Positions 25,591-34,399 of a stretch of 46,158 nt of DNA are shown here, in pieces (within the stretch, counting starts at the first letter, position 1; each line of letters starts with the position of its first letter). The position numbers were made by a program, and so were the translations under genes. The notes beneath the pieces were generated by a model that was not told the origin of the DNA, made no database searches, and worked only from the letters and a program-made list of their open reading frames with translations. Source of the stretch: Pseudomonadota bacterium (GTDB taxonomy: Bacteria > Desulfobacterota > Syntrophia > Syntrophales > UBA5619); the NCBI GenBank assembly GCA_018827585.1, contig JAHJXP010000256.1:1-46158 (forward strand), in the 5' to 3' direction.

Positions 25591-26781
25591 GTGGCTGCAA
25601 AGTTGGACGGTGTAAGAATTCTGGATATCTCGCGCGTGCTTTCCGGGCCCTATTGCTCGATGGGCCTGGCCGATTTGGGTGCCGAGGTCATCAAGGTGGA
25701 GCCGCCGGGAGGAGACGAGACGAGGACGTGGCCGCCCTTTTACCCCAACGGGGAAAGCGGCTATTTCCTGGCGTTGAACCGCAACAAGAAGGGGATGGTG
25801 CTCGACCTCAAGCATCCCGAGGGCAAGAAGGTCCTGTTCGATCTGGCGAAGAAGTCCGACGTCGTGATCGAGAACTTTACGCCCGGCGTTGTCAAGAGGC
25901 TCGGCATCGATTATGATGCGATGAAAGCAATCAATCCCAAGATCATCTACTGCTCCATCTCCGGATTCGGGCAGACGGGACCGTACCGCAAGAAGAAGGC
26001 CTACGACCCGGTCATCCAGGCCATGGGAGGCGCCATGTCCCTGACCGGCGTCAAGGGTGGAGAGCCGGTCAAGATCGGCATTCCCGTCGGCGATCTCGGC
26101 GGCTCGATGATGGCCATCGCGGCCATCCTGGCGGCGCTCTTCGCCCGCCAGACTCAGGGCGTCGGCGATTTCATCGACATCTCGATGCTGGACGGACAGA
26201 TCGCCATGCTGTCGATCATGGCGGCGGAATACTTCGCCGAGGGCAAGGTCCCCGATCGCTGGGGTCTCGAGCATCCCTGGCGGGTGCCCTCCAAGACGTT
26301 CCGGACGGAGAACGGCTACATCACGTCCTCCGCCACGAGCAGCAACATGTATCCGACGCTCTGCAAGGTCCTGGGCCTGGAACGCCTGATCGACGATCCC
26401 CGTTTTAAGACCAACGCGGACCGTGTGACGAACCGCGACCAGATTTATCCCCCGATCGAAGAGGTCATGCGCACCAAGACCTCGGAGGAATGGGAGAAAC
26501 TATTCGAGGCGGCCGGACTGCCCAGCGGCATCATGTACACGCTGGATCAGGTATTCAGCGATCCGCACGTCATGGAGAGAAAGATGCTGGAGATCGTCGA
26601 TCATCCGACGATTGGAAAACTCAAGATGATCGGCGTGCCGGTGAAATTCGGCAGCGACGGGACAAGGAAAATGACCGCGCCGCCGATGTTGGGCGAGCAT
26701 ACGGACCAGATCCTGCGCGATGTGCTCGGATATGCCGACGGCGAAATCGCCCGGATGAGAAAAGAAAAAGTCGTGAGCTGA
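25591..26781 (+). CDS. Class III CoA-transferase (CaiB/BaiF family), first copy
   Basis: This 396-residue protein would move CoA between acyl-CoA and a free carboxylate. The family opening GVRILDISRVLSGPYCSMGL, ADLGAEVIKVEPP, LNRNKKGMVLDLK and SGFGQTGPY are present. The expected catalytic aspartate is D168 in GIPVGDLGGSMMA. The length is typical. It starts at a GTG (25591) preceded by AAAGGAGGAG, 21 bases after the cupin gene, so it is translationally close to it. It shares the same fold and active-site spacing with the second copy at 32122, but the two are clearly diverged, suggesting different substrates or steps. Confidence 0.93.
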   Translation: MAAKLDGVRILDISRVLSGPYCSMGLADLGAEVIKVEPPGGDETRTWPPFYPNGESGYFLALNRNKKGMVLDLKHPEGKKVLFDLAKKSDVVIENFTPGVVKRLGIDYDAMKAINPKIIYCSISGFGQTGPYRKKKAYDPVIQAMGGAMSLTGVKGGEPVKIGIPVGDLGGSMMAIAAILAALFARQTQGVGDFIDISMLDGQIAMLSIMAAEYFAEGKVPDRWGLEHPWRVPSKTFRTENGYITSSATSSNMYPTLCKVLGLERLIDDPRFKTNADRVTNRDQIYPPIEEVMRTKTSEEWEKLFEAAGLPSGIMYTLDQVFSDPHVMERKMLEIVDHPTIGKLKMIGVPVKFGSDGTRKMTAPPMLGEHTDQILRDVLGYADGEIARMRKEKVVS

Positions 26782-26814
26782 AACTTGCGGCCTGATAACG
26801 TTTAGGAGGTTTGT

Positions 26815-27915
26815 ATGAAAATAACCAAGATCGAGGCCATTCCCTTCGTTATCCCTTTTCGTCCCGACGTCGAACCGAGCAAGTGGGCTTCCGGGGTTTT
26901 GGACAAGGCGGATCACGTGCTGATCCGCGTTTCCGGCGAGGACGGGCTCGCAGGATACGGGGAGGCTATGCCCCGGCCCGGTTTTTACGGGGAAAGCCAG
27001 CGCGGAATCGTCGTGGCAGTGGAGGAGTTCTACCGGGATCAGCTCAAAGGCATGGACGTGCTGGATGTCGAGAAGATCAGCGGCGTGCTTGATCGCTATC
27101 CCGCCAATAACACGGCCCGTGGTGCGCTCGATGTGGCGATTCACGATCTGAAAGCGAGGTTTCTGGGCGTGCCCCTGTACAAGCTTCTCGGCGGATGGCA
27201 CCCGGGGAAGGTTCCCGTCGCCGCGAACGTTTCTATCAAGAAGAAGATGGAATCGTCCGTCGAGGAGGCAATCAAGTTCGTCGCCATGGGCCTCAAGACC
27301 CTCAAGGTGAAGGTCGGTGGCGACCCGAGGAAGGATCTCGCGCTGATCCGCGCCATAAGGAAAGGGATTGGGGATGAGATCGATATCTACGTGGATGCGA
27401 ACCAGGGATGGGATCGCCGCAGCGCCCTATGGGCTCTGCCGAGAATGGTCGACGAGGGCGTGTTCATGGTGGAGGAGCCCGTTCCCTGCACCGACGTCGA
27501 GAGCAAGCTCCTCATCGCCAAAACCATCCGCATCCTGATCCTGTTGGACGAGAGCGTATTTACCCTCCAGGACGTTGTCCGTGAGCTGAAACTGGGAGCG
27601 GCGGGCAGGATCAGTGTGAAGACGCCCCGCACCGGCATCATGAACTCCCAGAAGATCATCAGGACGGCGGAGATGTTCCATATCGCCTGCAGCATCGGCA
27701 CGCAGGCGGAAACGGGTGTCGGCACGATCGCCAGCGCCCACAACGCCGCGGCCTATAAAAACGTAGTCGGTACCGAGTTGGCCAATTACCTCAAGTGGTC
27801 CGACGACCTCTTGGTCGAAAAGCCGAAGTTCGAAAACGGCTTCTTGATCCTGCCGGAAGGTCCGGGCCTCGGGATCGAGATCGATCCGAAAAAGCTCAAA
27901 AAGTACAGGGTTTGA
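26815..27915 (+). CDS. Enolase-superfamily enzyme, muconate cycloisomerase/epimerase-like
   Basis: This 366-residue mandelate racemase/muconate lactonizing-type enzyme has all catalytic elements: the KxK motif K164-V-K166, metal ligands D194 (VDANQGW), E220 (VEEP) and D245 (LLDES), and the opposite general base K269 (ISVKTPRTG). The N-terminal capping domain (ITKIEAIPFVIPF...) sets substrate specificity and cannot be read from sequence. Family reactions include cycloisomerisation, o-succinylbenzoate synthesis, dipeptide epimerisation and N-acylamino-acid racemisation. Placed between a CoA-transferase and a lyase, a lactone- or carboxylate-forming role is plausible. The ribosome site is TTTAGGAGG, eight bases ahead of ATG. 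Confidence 0.88.
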   Translation: MKITKIEAIPFVIPFRPDVEPSKWASGVLDKADHVLIRVSGEDGLAGYGEAMPRPGFYGESQRGIVVAVEEFYRDQLKGMDVLDVEKISGVLDRYPANNTARGALDVAIHDLKARFLGVPLYKLLGGWHPGKVPVAANVSIKKKMESSVEEAIKFVAMGLKTLKVKVGGDPRKDLALIRAIRKGIGDEIDIYVDANQGWDRRSALWALPRMVDEGVFMVEEPVPCTDVESKLLIAKTIRILILLDESVFTLQDVVRELKLGAAGRISVKTPRTGIMNSQKIIRTAEMFHIACSIGTQAETGVGTIASAHNAAAYKNVVGTELANYLKWSDDLLVEKPKFENGFLILPEGPGLGIEIDPKKLKKYRV

Positions 27916-27932
27916 AAGGAGAGAAGGGGGTT

Positions 27933-28922
27933 ATGTTTGATAATTTACCCAAGAAAGTTACCATAAGAGATATGGGGCCGCGGGAAGGGATGCAGAGCGA
28001 GGCGAACGTCGTTCCGACGGAACAAAAGCTCGAACTCATTCGGGCCTTGCTGAAGGCCGGGTTCAAGCACATACAGGTGACGTCCTTCGTATCCCCGAAG
28101 GTCGTCAAGCAATTCGCGGATGCAGAGGAACTCCTGAAAAAACTGGAACACCCCGAGGGCGTGTTCTACTGGGCGACCTGCCCGAACATGAGGGGGCTGG
28201 AACGCGCGATCGACAGCGGAGTCAACGGGATCTCCCTGCCCATCTCCATGACGGACGGTCACAACATTGTCAATATGCAGCGTACCATCGCCAAGGCCGT
28301 AAAGGACTTCGAGCAGGTAATCGGCAAGGCCCGGAAAGCCGGTCTGCATGTTCACGTGTCCACCTCCACCGCCTTCGGCTGTCCGATCGAGGGATACGTC
28401 AACCCGAATAAGGTCGTGGAGACCTGCAAGCGTCTCGAATGGATGGGCGCGAATGGCCTGTCCTTCGGCGACACGACCGGCATGGCCAACCCCCGCCAGG
28501 TGTATTATTTCTACAAGATGATGCTTCATGAATTCCCGGGAATGATGTTCAGCACGCACTTCCATGATTCACGGGGTATGGGACTGGCCAACGTCCTTGC
28601 GGCCACGGCGGCCGGCATTACTATACATGACTGCGCGCTTTGCGGCACCGGCGGACAACCGAGTACGTCGAGAGACCTGTATGCCTTCGGCCGGCTCGGG
28701 AATGTGTGCACGGAGGATCTTGTCAGCATGTTCGAGGAGATGGGCGTCCACACTGGCATTGATCTGGAGAAGCTGATTGACGCCGGCAGACTCTTCGAGC
28801 GTATCCTCGGCCGCGAGCTGTACAGCTTTGTCGTAAGGTCGGGACCCGTGAAGGCCCTCTGGGGAGGCGGCAAGTCGTACCTGGATCCCTTTATCGAAAA
28901 ATTTGGTTACAAGGACGCTTAA
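27933..28922 (+). CDS. HMG-CoA lyase-like enzyme (DRE-TIM family), non-canonical active site
   Basis: This 329-residue TIM-barrel lyase would cleave a 3-hydroxy-acyl-CoA-type substrate. The metal-binding D13 (TIRDMGPREG), the HFHD motif (209-212) and GNVCTED (256-262) are all present. The usual catalytic-loop signature G-G-C-P-Y is replaced by GTGGQP (238-243), so the position of the catalytic Cys of human HMG-CoA lyase is Gln242. The following loop is about eight residues longer than usual. The enzyme therefore probably acts on a related but different substrate, such as a citramalyl-CoA- or hydroxyacyl-CoA-type ester; this is inference. The start at 27933 follows AAAGGAGAGAAGGGGG and the gene lies 17 bases after the enolase-superfamily gene. 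An intrinsic terminator follows. Confidence 0.86.
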   Translation: MFDNLPKKVTIRDMGPREGMQSEANVVPTEQKLELIRALLKAGFKHIQVTSFVSPKVVKQFADAEELLKKLEHPEGVFYWATCPNMRGLERAIDSGVNGISLPISMTDGHNIVNMQRTIAKAVKDFEQVIGKARKAGLHVHVSTSTAFGCPIEGYVNPNKVVETCKRLEWMGANGLSFGDTTGMANPRQVYYFYKMMLHEFPGMMFSTHFHDSRGMGLANVLAATAAGITIHDCALCGTGGQPSTSRDLYAFGRLGNVCTEDLVSMFEEMGVHTGIDLEKLIDAGRLFERILGRELYSFVVRSGPVKALWGGGKSYLDPFIEKFGYKDA

Positions 28923-28931
28923 GCGGAGGTA

Positions 28932-28966
28932 TCCCCCGCGGCCGCGATGGCATGGGGGAGTTTTTT
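28932..28966 (+). terminator. Intrinsic terminator after the lyase gene
   Basis: TCCCCC (28932-28937) pairs with GGGGGA (28954-28959), with an inner GCC/GGC pairing, and is followed by six T residues (28961-28966). It lies nine bases after the lyase stop codon. It divides the first catabolic unit (22621-28922) from the transporter unit that starts at 29024, or lowers its read-through. Confidence 0.85.
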
Positions 28967-29023
28967 CATTCTGCGATCCAACATGCATCGGCAAGATCGC
29001 AGCCTAAAAAAAGGAGGATTACC

Positions 29024-30016
29024 ATGAAATCAGTTAGGATCGTGATCATGCTTACGGTGTTTGTTCTGGCGGTGGTCTTTTCCGGTCAAGAAATTGGCCA
29101 GGCGGCGGATTACCCGAAAAAACCGGTGCAGATCATCGTCGGCTTTCCCCCCGGCGGACCGACGGATTTGACCGCCAGGGCATTGGCGAAGGCGGCCGAA
29201 CCTTTTTTCCCGCAGCCATTCACCGTCGTGAACAAGCCTGGAGGAGGATCGGTGCTGGCGACCAACGAAGTCGTGAGATCGGCGCCGGACGGTTATACCT
29301 TGGGTGCACTGGATATCTCGGCACTTTCCGTCAGTCCCCAGCTCGTCAAGAATCTTTCGTACAAGGGTCCGGACGATATTATCCCGATCATCCATTATCT
29401 AACGCAGCAGATCGTCTTCGTCGTTCGCACAGACTCTCCGTTTAAAACGATGAAGGAAATAATTGATTACGCAAAGGCAAACCCCGGCAAGCTTCGCATC
29501 GGTCATGCAGGCATCGGCACCACGACGCATATCCATTTGGCAAGCTTGAAGATCCTGGGCTTCCCCGTGACGGACGTTCCCTTTGCCGGTGCCACGCCGA
29601 CCGTCACGGCTCTTCTGGGAGGCCATATTGACGGGCTGATGCTCAATGTAATGCCGACGCTTCCCCATGTAAAGGCTGGCAAGTTCAATTACCTATCCCT
29701 TTTTGCGGATGAGCGATATACGGCCATTCCGGAGCTTGCTAACGTACCTACTCTCAAGGAGATGGGCTATAACGTAATCACGGAAGGATCCGACTATTTC
29801 ATCAGTGCGCCGAAGGGAACACCGCAGGACATTGTGGATATGCTGTACAATGGCCTCCTGAAGGCGCAAAAAACCGAGTTCTATCAGAAGTTCGCCAAGG
29901 ACAACGTCGTTTACCTGACTTACAAGGGAACGGCGGAAATCAAGAAACAGCTCGATGAGAGCTACATATTCTATAAAAATTTTCTCCCGAAAGTCGGACT
30001 GGTGCCTAGCAATTAG
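29024..30016 (+). CDS. Tripartite tricarboxylate transporter substrate-binding protein (TctC/Bug family)
   Basis: This 330-residue periplasmic binding protein has a signal peptide in about residues 1-28 (hydrophobic VIMLTVFVLAVVF, cleavage likely after QAA). The mature start DYPKKPVQIIVGFPPGGPTD is the Bug-family ligand loop, and FAGATPTVTALLGGHIDGL is the second lobe's signature. It captures a carboxylate and delivers it to TctA/TctB. It lies upstream of tctB and tctA in classic order. The start at 29024 has AAAAGGAGG seven bases ahead. The carboxylate cannot be deduced. Confidence 0.94.
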   Translation: MKSVRIVIMLTVFVLAVVFSGQEIGQAADYPKKPVQIIVGFPPGGPTDLTARALAKAAEPFFPQPFTVVNKPGGGSVLATNEVVRSAPDGYTLGALDISALSVSPQLVKNLSYKGPDDIIPIIHYLTQQIVFVVRTDSPFKTMKEIIDYAKANPGKLRIGHAGIGTTTHIHLASLKILGFPVTDVPFAGATPTVTALLGGHIDGLMLNVMPTLPHVKAGKFNYLSLFADERYTAIPELANVPTLKEMGYNVITEGSDYFISAPKGTPQDIVDMLYNGLLKAQKTEFYQKFAKDNVVYLTYKGTAEIKKQLDESYIFYKNFLPKVGLVPSN

Positions 30017-30049
30017 CGTTCTGGCTCATATGTCGGTAAGGAGATTTTC

Positions 30050-30499
30050 ATGCAAAGAGTTCTTCTGGTAGTAGATATTACTGCCCTGATTTTGAGCCTT
30101 CTTTACCTGGTTGGCGCCTTCGGCTATCCCCGGGGGACGATGGACCAGCCGGGGCCTGGTTTGTATCCCATTTTCGTGGGGATTCTGCTCGTGATTGCAT
30201 CGATCGGCAGCATCGTGACGGATCTCGTGAAGCCCGCCCAAGGCGAGCTGGAAATTCCGAAGGGAAAGGACCTTGGGCGGTTGCTGATCGTGGCGGGGGC
30301 GGCGGCGGCCTACGTGTTCCTCCTTCCGTATGCTGGTCATCTGCTGTCGGCGATCATGCTCGTTTTCATCGTTTTGCATACGATGGGTCTGACTTCATGG
30401 CCCATGAAGATCGGCGTTACGATCGTCATCGCCCTCGGTTCCTATTACCTGTTCGACATCCTGCTCATGGTCCCTCTGCCTAGGGGAATTTTTTCGTAA
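30050..30499 (+). CDS. Tripartite tricarboxylate transporter small permease subunit (TctB family)
   Basis: This 149-residue membrane protein has four hydrophobic segments (about 5-24, 37-57, 80-98 and 105-140). The GTMDQPGPGLYPIFVGILLV motif is typical of TctB. It pairs with the large subunit encoded 12 bases downstream. A GTAAGGAG ribosome site precedes the ATG. Sequence conservation in this family is low, so assignment leans on position and topology. Confidence 0.9.
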   Translation: MQRVLLVVDITALILSLLYLVGAFGYPRGTMDQPGPGLYPIFVGILLVIASIGSIVTDLVKPAQGELEIPKGKDLGRLLIVAGAAAAYVFLLPYAGHLLSAIMLVFIVLHTMGLTSWPMKIGVTIVIALGSYYLFDILLMVPLPRGIFS

Positions 30500-30511
30500 A
30501 ATGGAGGTAGA

Positions 30512-32014
30512 ATGAGTCCTCTGGAGGGATTGCTGTACGGTTTTTCGGTTTGCCTGTCGATGAAGAACCTGCTGGCCGTGATCGGCGGGTCGATCATCGG
30601 CACCCTGGTCGGTGTCCTGCCGGGTATCGGTCCGGTGGGGGCGATAGCCCTTCTGCTTCCGATCACGATGGGCATGAGTTCGGATACGTCGCTGATCATG
30701 CTGGCCGGTATCTACTACGGCAGCATGTACGGCGGCTCGACGACGTCGATCCTCGTCAATGTGCCGGGGGAGGCGACATCGGTCGTGACCTGCCTCGATG
30801 GCTACCAGATGGCCAAGAAAGGCCGCGCAGGGGCGGCCCTGGCGGTTTCGGCGGTTGGTTCCTTCGTTGCCGGAACGATGGGCGTGGTGCTCCTGATGTT
30901 TTTTGCTCCGCTTCTTGCCGAATACGCTCTTTCCTTTGGTCCGCCCGAGTACTTTGCCATCGCATTGCTGGGTCTTTTCGCTCTTTCCCGTATCACGGGA
31001 GCGCCCTTCTGGCAGAGCGTTCTTGTGCTGGGTTTCGGTCTGGCCATCGCTACGGTTGGGTTGGATGCGATATCCTTCGTTCAGCGTTATACGTTCGGTG
31101 TCGTCCAGCTCACCCAGGGCATCGAACTGGTGCCGGTCGTGATGGGGCTTTTCGGCGTCGCCGAGGTGCTGACCATCGCCGCGGAGGCGGGCGGCCTGCC
31201 TGAGATCGTGAAGATGAAGTTCCGCGAGCTGTTCCCGACCCGGAAGGAGTGGCGGCGTTCCTGGGGACCCATGTTCCGTGGCTCCTGTCTGGGTTTTTTC
31301 TGGGGTCTCATCCCCGGTCCGTCCACGGTTCTGTCCACGTTTGCCTCCTACAAGTTGGAGAAGAGTCTGAGCAAGCATCCGGAGGAGTTCGGGACGGGGG
31401 CGATCGAGGCGGTGGCGGGGCCGGAATCGGCCAACAACGCGGCGGCGGCGGGTGCGATGGTTCCCATGCTGTCGCTGGGCATTCCGTTCACACCCGGGGC
31501 GGCGATGCTGCTGGCGGCACTGCTGATCCAGGGCGTTCCGACGGGACCCTTGTTGATCTCTGCCCGGCCGGAGATTTTCTGGGGGGTGGTCGCTTCCATG
31601 TATATCGGCAACGTTGCCCTCCTGATCCTGAACTTTCCCCTGGTCGGGGTGTGGACAAGCATTCTCAAGATCCCCCAGGCCATCCTGATTGCGCTCATCC
31701 TCCTGCTGACCCTTGTTGGCGCCTATGCGATCAACAACAGCATGCTCGATCTCGTGGTCCTGATCGTCATGGGCATTCTCGGGTATCTCTTCCGGAAGAT
31801 TAAGTTCGACGTGGCGCCGATCGTTGTCGCCCTTGTGCTGGGTCCCATGCTGGAAACGACGATGCGGGAAAGCTTATATATCAGCCGCGGTGACCCGACC
31901 ATATTCTTCACCCGTCCGATCAGTGGGACGATCCTGGCGATCCTCGCGATTATGCTCGTCGCCCCCCCCCTGTGGGCGCTGATGAGGAAGTGGGGAAAGC
32001 GGGGGACGGCTTGA
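30512..32014 (+). CDS. Tripartite tricarboxylate transporter large permease subunit (TctA family)
   Basis: This 500-residue polytopic permease has about 11-12 hydrophobic helices. Typical motifs are GVLPGIGPVGAIALLLPIT, YYGSMYGGSTTSILVNVPGE and the repeat-related GAMVPMLSLGIPFTPGAAML. The length is standard. It forms the solute channel driven by ion gradients together with TctB and TctC. It is immediately downstream of tctB (12 bases) with ATGGAGG as ribosome site. About 100 bases separate it from the next CoA-transferase, without a clear terminator. Confidence 0.96.
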   Translation: MSPLEGLLYGFSVCLSMKNLLAVIGGSIIGTLVGVLPGIGPVGAIALLLPITMGMSSDTSLIMLAGIYYGSMYGGSTTSILVNVPGEATSVVTCLDGYQMAKKGRAGAALAVSAVGSFVAGTMGVVLLMFFAPLLAEYALSFGPPEYFAIALLGLFALSRITGAPFWQSVLVLGFGLAIATVGLDAISFVQRYTFGVVQLTQGIELVPVVMGLFGVAEVLTIAAEAGGLPEIVKMKFRELFPTRKEWRRSWGPMFRGSCLGFFWGLIPGPSTVLSTFASYKLEKSLSKHPEEFGTGAIEAVAGPESANNAAAAGAMVPMLSLGIPFTPGAAMLLAALLIQGVPTGPLLISARPEIFWGVVASMYIGNVALLILNFPLVGVWTSILKIPQAILIALILLLTLVGAYAINNSMLDLVVLIVMGILGYLFRKIKFDVAPIVVALVLGPMLETTMRESLYISRGDPTIFFTRPISGTILAILAIMLVAPPLWALMRKWGKRGTA

Positions 32015-32121
32015 ACCAGTCGGTTCCCTTCGCGGATGCCGCGGGTATAAAAAATAGGGCCGAGCAAGGGCGGAAAATTCGGCCGATGGACGAACGATAA
32101 AATTAGGAGGTGTGGAGAGAG

Positions 32122-33315
32122 ATGTTGCCATTGCAGGGAATACGCATTCTCGATCTGACGCGAATGGTTGCGGGGGCATACTGTTCAATGATCCTGGCGG
32201 ATCTGGGCGCAGAGGTTATTAAGATCGAACAGCCCAAAGTAGGCGACGATACTCGCCAGTGGGGGCCGCCCTTCATCAAGGGCGAGAGCGTCTATTTCTT
32301 CTGCGTGAACCGCAACAAGAAGAGCCTGACTTTGGATCTTCAAAAAGACAAGGGCAAGGAAATCTTCCGGGCCCTTGTCGGGAAAGCCGACGTCGTCCTG
32401 GAGAACTTCCGGACGGGCACCATGGAGAAGTACGGTCTGGGATATGAATCCCTGAAGACTCTGAAACCGGACCTCGTCTACTGTTCCATCACCGGTTTCG
32501 GTCTGTCGGGACCTTATAAAAACCGGCCAGGGACGGATCCGATCCTCCAAGCGATGGGAGGCATCTTCGCCCTCGTCGGCGAGGCGGACGGAAAACCTTA
32601 CCGGATCGCGCTGCCCATCGTGGACATGTCCTCTGGTCTCTACGCACACGGGGCCATCCTGGCGGCGCTGATTGCCCGCAGCCAGGACAAGCAATCGCAC
32701 TTCATCGAGATTTCCCTGCTGGACAACGTCCTGTCGTTGCTGCTTAACCTTGGGAGCACATACCTCAATACCGGAGAGGTTCCCAAGCGCCAGGGGAACG
32801 CCCATCCCAGCATTGTGCCGTTCAATGTATTCGAGGCAAAGGACCGGGATGTGTTCTTGAGCGCAAGCGCGGACAGCCGCTGGAAGAAACTCTGCCAGAC
32901 GCTGGAACTGGAAGCGATGATCGACGATCCCCGGTTCAGCACCATAAAAGCCAGGATCGAGCATCGCCATGAGCTCGAGCGGTTGCTGCAGGAGCGCCTG
33001 AAGGAAAAGACGGCCGGCGAGTGGATGGAAAGGATGGATAAGACGGGCGAAGGAACCCCGTTTGCGCCCATCAACACACTGGATCATGTCTTCCAGGATC
33101 CCCACGTGGTTTCGCGGGATATTGTCGCGGAGATCGAACACCCGGTCACGGGAAAAATCCGGATGGTTGCGCCACCCGTTCATTACGACGGCGCACGGTG
33201 TGAAGTTCGCATGCCACCGCCCCGGCTGGGCGAACACAATGGGGAGGTTCTGAGCCGGCTCCTGGGATACGATGAGGCTCAGGTGGCGGAACTGCAAAAA
33301 GAGGGCATTCTGTGA
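32122..33315 (+). CDS. Class III CoA-transferase (CaiB/BaiF family), second copy
   Basis: This 397-residue enzyme begins MLPLQGIRILDLTRMVAGAY and shows ADLGAEVIKIEQP, VNRNKKSLTLDLQ, SITGFGLSGPY and the predicted nucleophile D168 in ALPIVDMSSGLYA. The start at 32122 is preferred over a GTG 12 bases upstream that overlaps the AGGAGG. Sited just after the transporter, it is the likely CoA-activating step for the imported acid. It is diverged from the first copy at 25591, so two different CoA exchanges may be needed. Confidence 0.93.
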   Translation: MLPLQGIRILDLTRMVAGAYCSMILADLGAEVIKIEQPKVGDDTRQWGPPFIKGESVYFFCVNRNKKSLTLDLQKDKGKEIFRALVGKADVVLENFRTGTMEKYGLGYESLKTLKPDLVYCSITGFGLSGPYKNRPGTDPILQAMGGIFALVGEADGKPYRIALPIVDMSSGLYAHGAILAALIARSQDKQSHFIEISLLDNVLSLLLNLGSTYLNTGEVPKRQGNAHPSIVPFNVFEAKDRDVFLSASADSRWKKLCQTLELEAMIDDPRFSTIKARIEHRHELERLLQERLKEKTAGEWMERMDKTGEGTPFAPINTLDHVFQDPHVVSRDIVAEIEHPVTGKIRMVAPPVHYDGARCEVRMPPPRLGEHNGEVLSRLLGYDEAQVAELQKEGIL

Positions 33316-33331
33316 CGGCTGGGGAGGAAAG

Positions 33332-34180
33332 ATGGACGCACCCGATCTCATGAAGGGAAGCATCGACATCCACATCCACATCGGACCCGACCCGCTCCGC
33401 CGCCGCCGCGTCACGGCGTACGAGGCGGCGATCCAGGCCCGGGAAGCGGGGATGCGTGGAATTATACTCAAAAGCCATCATTACATCACCACCCCGATCA
33501 CGTACGTGCTCAAACCGATGGTCCCCGGGATCGAGCTTTTCGGCGGCATGTCTCTGGATACGGATGTCGGGGGCTTGAACCCCGTCGCCGTCGAGATGGC
33601 CGGCAAGATCGGCACGAAGATGATCTGGATGCCGACCTTCACGTCCCGTTGCGACGTGCAGAAGCGCGGTATCGAGGGGCAGGGGATCAGCCTTCTGGAC
33701 GACAGCGGGAAGCTCCTTCCGAATGTGACGGAGATCTTGGAACTGATCAAGCAATACGACATGACCCTCGCGACGGGGCACATTTCCGTGCCGGAGATTT
33801 TCGCCCTGTTGAAGGAGGCGCGTGCGGTCGGAGTGACGCGGCTTGTCGTCAATCACCCTCTGTCCGTGTCTTTCGGATCCAGGGCGACCATAGAAGAGCA
33901 GAAAAGGATGGCGGCGGAGGGCGCCTTCATCGAGCATTGCTTTGTTGCAACCATGCCGTCCAGCGACCGGCTTCCTCCGGTTAGGATCGCAGAGGCCGTC
34001 CGCGCCGTCGGTGCGGATTCTTGCATCCTATCGACGGATTTCGGCCAGCTTCTCAACCCCACGCCGGTGGAGGGGATGCGGATGTACATCCAAACCATGC
34101 TCCATTGCGGCATCACGGAGGACGAGATTGTCCGGATGGTGAGAATCAACCCGGCCAGAGTCTTGGGACTGCCGGACTGA
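33332..34180 (+). CDS. DUF6282-type metal-dependent hydrolase (amidohydrolase-like)
   Basis: This 282-residue protein has an amidohydrolase-like N-terminal metal motif, DIHIHIGPDPLRRRRV (H-x-H), and later potential ligands: KSHHY, TGHIS, VNHPL and ILSTDFGQ with the terminal Asp. The order H-x-H, H, H, D fits a TIM-barrel hydrolase. It may open a lactone or cleave a C-N or C-C bond, but no reaction is known to me. The ATG at 33332 is preceded by GGGGAGG. It lies 16 bases downstream of the second CoA-transferase and upstream of the UGSC selenoprotein gene. Confidence 0.8.
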   Translation: MDAPDLMKGSIDIHIHIGPDPLRRRRVTAYEAAIQAREAGMRGIILKSHHYITTPITYVLKPMVPGIELFGGMSLDTDVGGLNPVAVEMAGKIGTKMIWMPTFTSRCDVQKRGIEGQGISLLDDSGKLLPNVTEILELIKQYDMTLATGHISVPEIFALLKEARAVGVTRLVVNHPLSVSFGSRATIEEQKRMAAEGAFIEHCFVATMPSSDRLPPVRIAEAVRAVGADSCILSTDFGQLLNPTPVEGMRMYIQTMLHCGITEDEIVRMVRINPARVLGLPD

Positions 34181-34255
34181 TAGAGAAAGAGCATTGAAAA
34201 TGTCCTACCCCGGAGCTCATGAACCTTTTTCGAACCTGCAGGTTCTCGCTCCGCT

Positions 34256-34300
34256 GCCAAGGCCAAACTCGGGCTTACGCCCTCAAACAGTGGCCTTGGC
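34256..34300. repeat. REP-like extragenic palindrome
   Basis: Ten-base arms, GCCAAGGCCA (34256-34265) and TGGCCTTGGC (34291-34300), enclose an inner GGGC/GCCC hairpin (34271-34274 and 34279-34282). The surrounding intergenic sequence (34181-34399) contains no credible gene. The compact two-level palindrome with biased GC looks like a REP/ERIC-type repeat. It could also act as an mRNA stem-loop separating the DUF6282 gene from the selenoprotein gene. There is no T-run for an intrinsic terminator. Confidence 0.5.
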
Positions 34301-34399
34301 GGCCGTTGCGCTTCGAAGGCAGGGGGCCATCTTCAACTTCGCCCCTATGGGCAGGACATTTCCCCTTTTTCCCGTCAAGGAATCTTTTAGGAGAAGGAA

